DNA of 14,790 nucleotides from an uncultured Mailhella sp. (GCA_905192935.1 CAJJMX010000020.1:1-14790), one strand, 5' to 3'; counted from the first letter of the stretch, positions 6,995-13,637 are shown. The notes: generated by a model not told the origin, from the sequence alone. Made by a program: numbers and translations.

Positions 6995-8926
6995 ATGACA
7001 TACGAAAGACTCTTTCAGCCCGGGCGGATCGGCAACGTCGAAGTACCGAACCGCTTCGTGCAGACGCCCGTGCAGACACGCGGCGGCGACGCCGACGGCT
7101 ACGTCACGCAGGAACTCATCGACTTTCACAAGACCCGCAGCCACGACGGCAAGGGCCCCGGCCTCGTCATAGCCCAGCAGACCTTCGCCTGGCCCGCCGT
7201 CAAGCTGGCCAGAGGACTGGCGCTGTGGGACGACCGCTATATCGAAAAGCTTTCCGCCCTCGCTTCTGCCATCAAGAAAGGCGGTTCCCGCGCCTTCCTC
7301 CAGCTTGGAGGCTCCGGTTCCAGACTGGCGGGCATTGAAGTGGCGCCCTCTCCCGTGACGGGCAGCTGGAACATGAAGCGTCCCAGAGAAATCACCCGTC
7401 AGGAAATGATGCACTATCTGGAGTGCTATGCCTCCGCCGGACGCCGGCTGTTCGAAGCCGGGTTCGAGGGCTTTTCCCTGCACGGAGGGGCGGGCAAGTA
7501 CATTTCGCAGTTTCTCTCTCCGTGGAGCAACCGGCGCACCGACGAATTCGGCGGCAGTCCGGCAAACCGCGTGCGCTATCCCGTCATGATCATGAACGCC
7601 ATCCGGGAACAGACCCGCGATGACTATCCCGTCATCATGCGTCTGCCCATACAGGAATACCTGGAAGGCGGACTCAGCCTTGAGGAAGGCATCGAACAGA
7701 TCGCGCTCATGGCAGAAGCCGGCGTGGATGCCTTCCTGATCGCGGGCGGCGGACAGGAAAGCCTCTGGGTTGACTGTCCTCCCTATGTCGTTCCCGGGTT
7801 CCCGCTCATGGACGCACTTTCGGCCGTACGCCGGGCGCTGCCCTCCGTTACGCTCATCGCCAACTGCGGCATTCACGATCCCGCTCTTGCGGAAAAGCTC
7901 CTCGCAGACGGCACGGCGGACTTCATAGGCATCAACCGGCCACTTCTGGCCGACCCCGACTATGTGGACAAGGTGCGCACCGGCAGGGAAGACGACATAC
8001 GCCGCTGCATACGCTGCAACAACTGCCAGACATGGGCAAACAGACCGCATCTGGCCGACCGAGGCATGTGCTGTACCGTAAACCCTGCCCTCATGGTGGA
8101 AAAAGCGTTCACCGTCCGCCCCGCCGAGGAACCGAAACGGATTACCGTCGTCGGCGGCGGCATTGCCGGCATGTCGGCGGCGGCCACGCTGGCGGAACGC
8201 GGCCATCACGTCATTCTGCATGAAAAGACGGGAGAACTCGGCGGTCAGTGGCTGGCGGCCTCGGCAGGCAGGGAAAAGGCGCTGTTCCGAACCGTCACCG
8301 CCACGCTTGTCCGTCGCATGAAACAGGCGGGAGTGGACGTGCGCCTGCATTCCGCTCCGGACAAGAACGGCGTTCTCGCCGACCGCCCGAATGCCGTGGT
8401 TCTTGCCACGGGGGCCTCTCCCAGAGCCCTGAGGGGTGTGGACATGCTCTCTTCTCCCAAGGGAGAACACGTCGCCGTACGATTCGGCATGGACGTGCTG
8501 CGCGGCGCAGAAGTTCCGGGCAAAAGTGCCGTCGTGGTCGGCGGCCGGTACATCGGAATGGAATGCGCCCTCAAGCTGGCCGAAGAGGGGCATGAAGTCT
8601 CCCTCGTGGAAATGAACGAAATAGGCAGAGGACTCATAGCCCGCATTCGGGCCGTTCTGTTCCGGAGAATGGCCGAAGCAAAAATCCGTCTCTTTCCCTC
8701 ATCCTCGCTTTTCCGCGTGACGAGCCGTCAGGTGGAAGTCGCTCACGGAGGCTCCGTGTTCCCCATCGATGCGGATGCTCTCGTGCTGGCCATAGGTACC
8801 GTGCCCGACAAATCTCTTCAGGAGTGCGACTTCGGCGTACCTGCCTATGTCATAGGCGACTGCCGCCGCATCGGAGACGCCAGAGAATCCATGGCTCAGG
8901 GTACGGAGCTCGGCCTGAAGCTCTGA
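6995..8926 (+). CDS. Old Yellow Enzyme-type Fe-S flavoenzyme, paralogue 2
   Basis: A second 643-residue enzyme with the same architecture as the gene before it, starting 10 bases after that gene's stop. AGGAG (6983-6987), which overlaps the upstream stop codon, lies 7 bases before the ATG at 6995. An in-frame ATG at 6953 would add 14 residues inside the upstream gene and lacks a ribosome site. The barrel begins MTYERLFQPGRIGNVEVPNR. FLSPWSNRRTDEFGG lies at 173-187. Cluster cysteines are C338, C341, C344 and C360 (an extra C359 adjoins). GGGIAG is at 387-392 and the variant GGRYIG at 516-521; the C-terminus has GDCRRIGDARESMAQG. His163 is retained while the partner residue is Ala166 and the Tyr position is Lys168. 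Both paralogues also share G-x-Q-E-x-x-W in the barrel (here 252-258). Tandem divergence suggests a heteromer or two successive steps; compare BaiCD/BaiH, two enzymes of this class acting in one pathway. Confidence 0.92.
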   Translation: MTYERLFQPGRIGNVEVPNRFVQTPVQTRGGDADGYVTQELIDFHKTRSHDGKGPGLVIAQQTFAWPAVKLARGLALWDDRYIEKLSALASAIKKGGSRAFLQLGGSGSRLAGIEVAPSPVTGSWNMKRPREITRQEMMHYLECYASAGRRLFEAGFEGFSLHGGAGKYISQFLSPWSNRRTDEFGGSPANRVRYPVMIMNAIREQTRDDYPVIMRLPIQEYLEGGLSLEEGIEQIALMAEAGVDAFLIAGGGQESLWVDCPPYVVPGFPLMDALSAVRRALPSVTLIANCGIHDPALAEKLLADGTADFIGINRPLLADPDYVDKVRTGREDDIRRCIRCNNCQTWANRPHLADRGMCCTVNPALMVEKAFTVRPAEEPKRITVVGGGIAGMSAAATLAERGHHVILHEKTGELGGQWLAASAGREKALFRTVTATLVRRMKQAGVDVRLHSAPDKNGVLADRPNAVVLATGASPRALRGVDMLSSPKGEHVAVRFGMDVLRGAEVPGKSAVVVGGRYIGMECALKLAEEGHEVSLVEMNEIGRGLIARIRAVLFRRMAEAKIRLFPSSSLFRVTSRQVEVAHGGSVFPIDADALVLAIGTVPDKSLQECDFGVPAYVIGDCRRIGDARESMAQGTELGLKL

Positions 8927-8972
8927 CACCCTCTGCGCATCTTCCCCGCAGAACATATCAACTCTCCATCCG

Positions 8973-9008
8973 CCCCGTGTTCTTCTTCCCGAAGGCACGG
9001 GGTATTTT
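8973..9008 (+). terminator. Rho-independent terminator of the transporter/flavoenzyme operon
   Basis: CCCCGTG (8973-8979) pairs with CACGGGG (8996-9002). An inner CTTC/GAAG stem (8982-8985 with 8991-8994) closes a 5-base loop, and TATTTT follows at 9003-9008. It lies 46 bases after the stop of the second flavoenzyme and before the promoter-like element of the next gene, so it plausibly ends the long operon. Confidence 0.75.
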
Positions 9009-9051
9009 CATGTCGGCCCATACCGGTTCTCCGCCCATTCCTCCCTCACGA

Positions 9052-9080
9052 TTGACGAAAGCCCGGCATACCGTTAGCTT
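9052..9080 (+). promoter_or_regulatory. Promoter-like element upstream of first LacI regulator
   Basis: TTGACG (9052-9057) as -35 and TAGCTT (9075-9080) as a poor -10, 17 bases apart. The same two blocks (TTGACGAAA ... CGTTAGCTTT) recur with identical spacing ahead of the paralogous regulator at 13638-13666. That argues for function better than the weak -10 match does. GAAAGC (9057-9062) and GCTTTC (9077-9082) also form an inverted repeat that could be an operator. The implied 5' leader is very short, about 14 bases. The rest of the 174-base gap holds only the terminator above. Confidence 0.55.
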
Positions 9081-9100
9081 TCCAGTTCTGGAGAACCATC

Positions 9101-10180
9101 GTGAACAACAAGAAAAAAGTGACGCTGGAAGACGTGAGCCGCCGCGCAGGAGTGTCGCTGAGTTCCGTCTCCATGATCCTCAATGCCCGGGCCGACGTGT
9201 CCTTTGCCCCGGAAACGGTGCAGAAGGTACGGCAGGCTGCCAAGGAACTCGGCTATCATGCTCCGTCACGCCTCTCCAAGGGACGGCTTCCGGGCAGAAA
9301 CGTGGTGTTCATCGTCACGCCGAACATCGCCAACGCCTACTATTCCGGTCTCGTGCAGGCCATCCAGCAGGCCGCCGAGGAACACAACTTTTCCACGCTC
9401 ATCTTCACCACCTACCGCGAGGCCCGCAAGGAAGAGGAAGTTCTGGACATGGCGCTCGCCCTGGGTGCGGCAGGCATGATATTCACCCTCACGCCGCAGA
9501 GCCTGCGCAAGGTGGAAAAGGTCAACGGCAAGATCCCCATCGTAGTTCTGGGAGACAGAAACTCCAGTCCGAAAGTCGACACCGTAGAGCTCGACAACTA
9601 CAGCGCCGGCGTCATCATAGGCCGCCACATGCTCGGGCTCGGACACAGGCACATCGCCTTCATATCCGCCATGATGAACGCCGCCAACGCCATACGCCTG
9701 CGCCGTCTTCAGGGCGTGAAGGACACCTATGCCGAGCGGCCGGGCTGTTCCGTTCAGGTCTTCACCCGAGACTACACCCCGCAGGAAGAGCTCCACAGCA
9801 TAGATCTCGAACAACGCATAGGCTACGAACTCACCCTGGAATGTCTCAAGAAGAAAAGCCGCATTTCCGGCTTCGTGGCCGTCAACGACTTCATTGCCTA
9901 CGGCGTGCTCGACGCCATTGCCGCCAGGGGATTCCGCGTTCCCGAAGACTACAGCGTGTGCGGCTTCAACAATCTTTCCTCCTCCCGCATCTCACGTGTC
10001 GGGCTCACCACCGTGGAGCAGCAGACGGAAGCGAGGGGACGAAACGCCTTCGACATCCTCTATGAACGCATCTGCGGAGGTGCCGCCGTGAGCGACATCA
10101 CCCGTATGGAGTATACCCATCGTCTGCTGGAACGCCGGTCCACGGCGCCCTTCCGGCAGTCTCTGCAGGAGAAAACATGA
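9101..10180 (+). CDS. LacI/GalR-family transcriptional regulator, paralogue 1
   Basis: A 359-residue repressor-type regulator starting with GTG; GGAG at 9090-9093 lies 7 bases upstream. Residues 8-28 are the helix-turn-helix (TLEDVSRRAGVSLSSVSMILN), followed by a periplasmic-binding-protein-like effector domain (from about residue 67: VVFIVTPNIANAYYSG; VELDNYSAG and LGLGHRHIAFIS are typical). Two things are odd. The position equivalent to LacI Arg22 is Met25, and the hinge after LGY (residues 53-66) lacks the usual PNxxARxL pattern and the intercalating Leu. It is a close paralogue of the regulator at 13685 (46 of the first 80 positions identical by hand count). It follows the flavoenzyme operon directly, so it may control that operon, the MFS gene, or both. 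Its stop overlaps the next start (ATGA), which couples it to the lipoprotein gene. The effector is unknown. Confidence 0.92.
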   Translation: MNNKKKVTLEDVSRRAGVSLSSVSMILNARADVSFAPETVQKVRQAAKELGYHAPSRLSKGRLPGRNVVFIVTPNIANAYYSGLVQAIQQAAEEHNFSTLIFTTYREARKEEEVLDMALALGAAGMIFTLTPQSLRKVEKVNGKIPIVVLGDRNSSPKVDTVELDNYSAGVIIGRHMLGLGHRHIAFISAMMNAANAIRLRRLQGVKDTYAERPGCSVQVFTRDYTPQEELHSIDLEQRIGYELTLECLKKKSRISGFVAVNDFIAYGVLDAIAARGFRVPEDYSVCGFNNLSSSRISRVGLTTVEQQTEARGRNAFDILYERICGGAAVSDITRMEYTHRLLERRSTAPFRQSLQEKT

Positions 10181-10791
10181 AGCACATCGCACTCAGCGTT
10201 CTTTGTCTCCTCATGCTTGCAGGATGCGGCAGGATGCCTTTCTCCCTGCCCTTCACGGACGACAAGGAAAGCACTTCCCCCCTTTCCGAAGCCGCGCAAC
10301 CTGAAAGAAAGGCCACCTACGGCGTCTCTCCCGAAGCACAGGCCTATCTTTCGCAGGCCATGGAATACTGGACGGCTTCCGGCGAATGCACGAATCCCGA
10401 ACAGGCCGCCGCGCTGCTGGACAAGGCCGTGGCCGCCGACCCTCTGGATCCTGCGCCCTATCTCATGCGCAGTCTGGCTCTGAGCGATCTCGGCTATTTC
10501 AACGAAGCCTTCGACGACGCCACGCGCGCCATACGCATCTCTCCCACGGCGGAAGCCTATGCCACGCGAGGACTCGTCTGTCTCAAGCAGCATCAGCCGG
10601 AAGGCGCGAAGCGCGACTTCGCCTATGCGGAGAAAATCAATCCCAAAGAGCCTCTCATCTATGTCTACCGCTCTGCGGGAGCCTTTCTGGAAGGCCGCAA
10701 TGCCGACGCCTGCAACGACCTGAAACACGCCTGTGAACTCGGACACTGCCGCCCGTGGAACACGGCCACGGAAAACGGGCTCTGCCGCTGA
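10177..10791 (+). CDS. TPR-containing outer-membrane-type lipoprotein
   Basis: A 204-residue protein with a clear lipobox: MKHIALSVLCLLMLAGC, so acylation should be at Cys17. Gly18 follows rather than Asp, which favours outer-membrane sorting. After a Ser/Pro-rich linker (about residues 20-50), residues 57-190 form about four tetratricopeptide-like helical hairpins. Examples are EQAAALLDKAVAADPLDPAP, AYATRGLVCLKQHQPEGAKR and the closing ACNDLKHACELGHC. Such repeats bind proteins or scaffold envelope complexes; no catalytic motif is present. AGGAG at 10167-10171 and the ATGA overlap with the regulator stop show co-translation with it. Why a regulator would be coupled to an envelope lipoprotein is not evident. 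The C-terminal repeat has Cys residues (179, 186, 191, 203) that could form disulfides. No specific name can be given. Confidence 0.88.
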   Translation: MKHIALSVLCLLMLAGCGRMPFSLPFTDDKESTSPLSEAAQPERKATYGVSPEAQAYLSQAMEYWTASGECTNPEQAAALLDKAVAADPLDPAPYLMRSLALSDLGYFNEAFDDATRAIRISPTAEAYATRGLVCLKQHQPEGAKRDFAYAEKINPKEPLIYVYRSAGAFLEGRNADACNDLKHACELGHCRPWNTATENGLCR

Positions 10792-10848
10792 CGGAAAATT
10801 CCGGAAAAAGCCTCCGGGCGCCGGGCCCTGCCGTCTTCTCATGCAGGG

Positions 10849-10884
10849 AAAAAGGCCGCCGCTTCAATGAAGCGGCGGCCTTTT
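10849..10884. terminator. Bidirectional rho-independent terminator
   Basis: GGCCGCCGCTTC (10854-10865) pairs perfectly with GAAGCGGCGGCC (10869-10880) around a 3-base loop. It is flanked by an A-run (10849-10853) and a T-run (10881-10884), which extend the stem and provide U-tracts on both strands. It lies between the convergent lipoprotein (+) and phosphoesterase (-) genes and should stop both transcripts. Confidence 0.92.
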
Positions 10885-10924
10885 CGAGGAGGAATGACAG
10901 GGGCAGGGGAACCCTGGCATAGTG

Positions 10925-10961
10925 CACGACATTCAGCCCGGGGACTTGGCGGAATGTCGTG
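10925..10961. repeat. Perfect 10-bp inverted repeat with 17-base spacer
   Basis: CACGACATTC (10925-10934) and GAATGTCGTG (10952-10961) are exact inverted copies around a GC-rich 17-base loop. It lies just 3' of the minus-strand phosphoesterase stop (10972-10974). There is no T-run after it on either strand, so it is not a standard terminator. It could be an mRNA 3' stem or a protein-binding site. Confidence 0.6.
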
Positions 10962-10971
10962 AGAAACGGCA

Positions 10972-11796
10972 TCATTCTTCCGTGGGATTCACGGAATCAA
11001 GAAAACGATAGGGACCTGCGTAGGTGGGCGTGCCGTAAATCTGGCAGACATGGGTATTCCATGCCCCGTTCTGCCAGTCGTGGAGCAGATAGCCGGGAGC
11101 CTCCATCACGAAGGTATCTCCGCCTTCCGGAGAAATATCGAGATCTATCTGCATGGAGGCGGCGGGAGCGGTAAGCGCCATCACTCCGGCCCACTGCGTG
11201 AAGATGGGACGGTGCATATGGCCGCAGCACAGACGCACCCAGGGGGCCTTTTCCAGAATGCCGCGCAGGCGGTCGACGTTCTCATAGGGTTCGTCCATGG
11301 CGCCCATGCCCGTAATGAACGGGGGATGATGCATGAAGACCAGCGTCGGAACGCCGGGACGACGTGCCAGCTCCTTTTCCAGCCATGCGGCACACCGCTC
11401 CGGCATGTGACCGGAGTGAGAGCCGGGACTCATGCTGTCCATCATAAGAAAACGGACGTCATCCTCTTCCACGGCATAGCACAGCCAGGGCTCGGTTTCC
11501 GCGTTTTCCGGGCACCAGCCCCTGAGGATGGAACGCATCCTGTCACGCCGGTCATGGTTGCCCGGAACGGCGTACACGGGAATGTTCAGCGTCGAAAAGG
11601 TCTCGTACAGCATCCGGTAGGCATGCTCGTCTCCGCTGTCGGCCAGATCACCGGTAATGACCATCATGTCCGGCTTCTGACTAAGCCCGAAAATATGCTT
11701 CGCCGCGGCTTCAAGACATTTCGGGGTATCTACTACCCGGAACGAGAGTCTGCCGTCGCCGCGAAGATGAAAATCTGAAATCTGAAGTATTCGCAT
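10972..11796 (-). CDS. Class III cyclic nucleotide phosphodiesterase-like metallophosphoesterase
   Basis: A 274-residue cytoplasmic calcineurin-fold phosphoesterase with all dimetal-site motifs in order: D8-F-H10, G49-D50, G79-N-H81-D82, H156-H157 and G192-H-M-H195. The length and the order M-R-I-L-Q-I-S-D-x-H ... GNHD ... GHMH match the CpdA/Rv0805/GpdQ group, which hydrolyses phosphodiesters such as 3',5'-cAMP or glycerophosphodiesters. No signal peptide or membrane segment is seen. The ATG at 11796 follows AAGGAA (complement of 11801-11806). The gene runs opposite to the lipoprotein gene and in the same direction as the MFS gene, 229 bases downstream of the latter's stop. Hydrolase function is secure; the substrate is not, and no cyclase or CRP-type gene is in the window. 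Confidence 0.9.
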   Translation of the reverse strand: MRILQISDFHLRGDGRLSFRVVDTPKCLEAAAKHIFGLSQKPDMMVITGDLADSGDEHAYRMLYETFSTLNIPVYAVPGNHDRRDRMRSILRGWCPENAETEPWLCYAVEEDDVRFLMMDSMSPGSHSGHMPERCAAWLEKELARRPGVPTLVFMHHPPFITGMGAMDEPYENVDRLRGILEKAPWVRLCCGHMHRPIFTQWAGVMALTAPAASMQIDLDISPEGGDTFVMEAPGYLLHDWQNGAWNTHVCQIYGTPTYAGPYRFLDSVNPTEE

Positions 11797-11934
11797 ATTA
11801 TTCCTTGCAGCAGGGGGAATCCCTCCTGCGTCCGGGTCAGATAGGTTTCCCGTCCGTCACCCGGAAACGGACCGTGAAGCGGGCTGGGCCCGGCGCATGA
11901 CATGCCATGACTTTCGGGCGGCCCCTCGTCTCTC

Positions 11935-11972
11935 GTCCTTCTGCAGCAGACCATCGTCTGACGCAGAAGGAC
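11935..11972. other. Long hairpin in spacer between MFS transporter and phosphoesterase genes
   Basis: GTCCTTCTGC (11935-11944) pairs with GCAGAAGGAC (11963-11972). Inside it, CAGAC (11947-11951) pairs with GTCTG (11956-11960), with a 2x2 internal mismatch and a CATC loop. There is no T-run on either side. It lies in the possible 3' end of the MFS transcript, or 5' leader of the phosphoesterase transcript, on the minus strand. The surrounding 11797-12025 spacer has further short complementary arms (for example 11832-11837 with 11859-11864) but no open reading frame I can support. Confidence 0.55.
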
Positions 11973-11998
11973 CGGAAACTGTTGATCGAGGGATATAT

Positions 11999-12021
11999 CG
12001 GCCGTCAGCAGATCACGGCCG
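11999..12021 (-). terminator. Weak candidate terminator after the MFS gene
   Basis: CGGCCGT (11999-12005) and ACGGCCG (12015-12021) form a GC-rich stem with a 9-base loop, 5 bases beyond the MFS stop on the minus strand. Only ATATAT follows rather than a proper U-tract, so termination may be inefficient and some read-through into the phosphoesterase gene is possible. Confidence 0.45.
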
Positions 12022-12025
12022 GGAA

Positions 12026-13357
12026 CTAGACATGCTCCACATCGTCTCCGAGACGACGGACGGCGGCGTTGTGCTTGCGCTGCACGATGAAGGCGGAAAT
12101 GCCGCTGGTTGCCGCCGCAAGCATGGTGTACAGGCACACATAGATGGGATCGCCGTCGGCAATCTTGATGAGGTAAGTGCAGAGTCCGGGAACGATGCCT
12201 GCCACGAGGAAGCCGGGGAACTGATACACGATGGAGATGCCGGTATAGCGCACGTCGGCAGGGAAGAGATCGGAGAACAGGGCGGCCTCGGGGCCGAACA
12301 CACCGGCGTAGAACACGCTGATGGGAACGATGATGGCAAGGCCGATCATGAACAGATTGCCCTCGCTCGCGCCCATGAGCCAGAAGGACGGGAAGATGGA
12401 CAGGCCGCAGAGAATGCTGGCCACGCCGTACACGAGACCGCGGCCGTAACGGTCGGCCAGGCGACCGGCGATGAGGATGAAGGGACACATGACAAGGGCG
12501 GACACCATGACCATGGACAGCGCCTGCGTGCGCGGCACGTTCACATACTGCACAAGATAGGTGATGACGAACACGGCAAGCACGTTGAAGAACACGCCGT
12601 CGATCCAGCGGGCGCCGATGCCGAGAGCGATGTTTCCGGGATGCTCCCTGCACACCTTCACGATGGGCAGAGTCTTCTTGGACTTGTCCTCATGGGCCTT
12701 TTCCTGAGCCTTCTGGAAGTCGGGAGTCTCAAGAATGTGCATGCGGACGTACAGAGCGACGCAGACAAGAATGACGCTCACAAGGAAGGCCAGACGCCAG
12801 CCCCAGGCAAGGAACTGTTCATCGGAAAGGCCCCAGGAAAGCAGGGCGACCACGCCGGACGAGAGGCACAGACCCGTGGCCAGCCCCATCTGCGGGATGC
12901 TGGCATAGAAGGCACGCTCCTTCTTGCTGGCGTATTCATAGGTCATGAGCACGGCGCCGCCCCATTCACCGCCGAGACCGAGGCCCTGGCAGAGACGGAA
13001 CGTCTGCAGAAGTATGGGGGCGGCAATGCCTATCTGCGCATAGGTGGGAACAAGACCGATGCCGATGGTGGCGATGCCCATGATGAGCATGGTGAGCACG
13101 AGCATGCTCTTGCGGCCCAGGCGGTCACCGAAATGGCCGAACACGAAGCCGCCGAAGGGACGGGCAAGATAGCCGATGGCAAAGGTGCTGTAGGCAAGAA
13201 GCGTGCCTATGAAAGGATCTTCCGTGGGGAAGTACAGCTTGTTGAAGACGATGCCCGCAACAACGCCGTACAGGAAAAAGTCATACCATTCAATGGTTGC
13301 TCCGAGAAGGCTGGCCAGGACCACCTTGCGGATTTCTTTTTTGCTGGGCGTGCTCAT
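12026..13357 (-). CDS. MFS transporter, metabolite:H+ symporter (MHS) family
   Basis: A 443-residue, 12-helix transporter. It opens with the MHS hallmark GATIEWYDFFLYG (19-31). It then has the MFS loop motif GHFGDRLGRKS (74-84) and RLCQGLGLGGEWGG (121-134), all diagnostic of the ProP/KgtP/ShiA group of proton symporters for organic acids and betaines. Length is normal for the family. The ATG at 13357 is preceded by AGGAGC (complement of 13368-13373), about 10 bases upstream. It faces away from the second LacI regulator across an AT-rich region with three palindromes, the classic layout for a regulator controlling a divergent transporter. The substrate is probably a small carboxylate, unresolved; it need not be the same as that of the TctABC-type system upstream. 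Confidence 0.93.
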   Translation of the reverse strand: MSTPSKKEIRKVVLASLLGATIEWYDFFLYGVVAGIVFNKLYFPTEDPFIGTLLAYSTFAIGYLARPFGGFVFGHFGDRLGRKSMLVLTMLIMGIATIGIGLVPTYAQIGIAAPILLQTFRLCQGLGLGGEWGGAVLMTYEYASKKERAFYASIPQMGLATGLCLSSGVVALLSWGLSDEQFLAWGWRLAFLVSVILVCVALYVRMHILETPDFQKAQEKAHEDKSKKTLPIVKVCREHPGNIALGIGARWIDGVFFNVLAVFVITYLVQYVNVPRTQALSMVMVSALVMCPFILIAGRLADRYGRGLVYGVASILCGLSIFPSFWLMGASEGNLFMIGLAIIVPISVFYAGVFGPEAALFSDLFPADVRYTGISIVYQFPGFLVAGIVPGLCTYLIKIADGDPIYVCLYTMLAAATSGISAFIVQRKHNAAVRRLGDDVEHV

Positions 13358-13417
13358 ACGTAAAAAAGCTCCTGATGAAGGTTGAGGGAAAAACTTCCCG
13401 TGCCTTGAGGTAAACTT

Positions 13418-13433
13418 TATTAAAATTTTAATA
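13418..13433. promoter_or_regulatory. AT-only palindromic operator candidate 1
   Basis: TATTAAAATTTTAATA is a perfect 16-bp palindrome 61 bases upstream of the MFS start. Minus-strand -10-like hexamers (GATAAT at 13438-13433, TACAAT at 13444-13439) sit between this and the next palindrome, so a bound protein would mask the transporter promoter. No convincing -35 is seen for it. Confidence 0.6.
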
Positions 13434-13451
13434 TTATCATTGTAGATTTTT

Positions 13452-13465
13452 ATTAAAATTTTAAT
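13452..13465. promoter_or_regulatory. AT-only palindromic operator candidate 2
   Basis: ATTAAAATTTTAAT is a perfect 14-bp palindrome sharing the core of candidate 1. The centres are 33 bp apart, close to three helical turns, which suits two dimers on one DNA face. Confidence 0.6.
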
Positions 13466-13547
13466 TAAATTTCCTTTCCGCCACGTTCGATATTTTCCCT
13501 TCTACGACTATCATAGCAATTAATCAAGGGGTTTTATAATTTTTTTG

Positions 13548-13565
13548 AAATTAAAAATTTAATTT
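13548..13565. promoter_or_regulatory. Degenerate AT-rich inverted repeat
   Basis: AAATTAAA (13548-13555) and TTTAATTT (13558-13565) flank a 2-base centre. It resembles the neighbouring palindromes but differs in core order and spacing. It may be a weak site or only a product of the strong AT bias here. Confidence 0.3.
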
Positions 13566-13598
13566 TTTCAGTATATCATTCGCATGAATCATGATGTT

Positions 13599-13618
13599 GA
13601 TATTAAAATTTTAATATC
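13599..13618. promoter_or_regulatory. AT-rich palindromic operator candidate 3
   Basis: GATATTAAAATTTTAATATC is a perfect 20-bp palindrome containing the full 16-bp sequence of candidate 1. It lies 20 bp before the -35 of the second LacI regulator, so it could serve autoregulation and, through a loop with candidates 1 and 2, the divergent MFS promoter. The whole 13358-13684 spacer is far more AT-rich than the genes and contains no gene I can support. Confidence 0.65.
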
Positions 13619-13637
13619 TGCGGTATCTGCCCTTCGT

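Noticed and set aside
8932..8952. TCTGCG/CGCAGA hairpin as operon terminator
   Set aside because: Only 6 bp with no T-run; the hairpin at 8973-9008 is a better terminator.
10826..10848. CCCTGC/GCAGGG stem after the lipoprotein gene
   Set aside because: Short and followed by A-rich sequence on the + strand; the adjacent 16-bp stem with T-run explains termination.
13512..13540. TATAAT at 13535-13540 as a + strand promoter for the second LacI gene
   Set aside because: A perfect -10 by sequence, but it has no recognisable -35 and sits in DNA so AT-rich that such a match is expected by chance; the element at 13638-13666 is shared with the paralogue.
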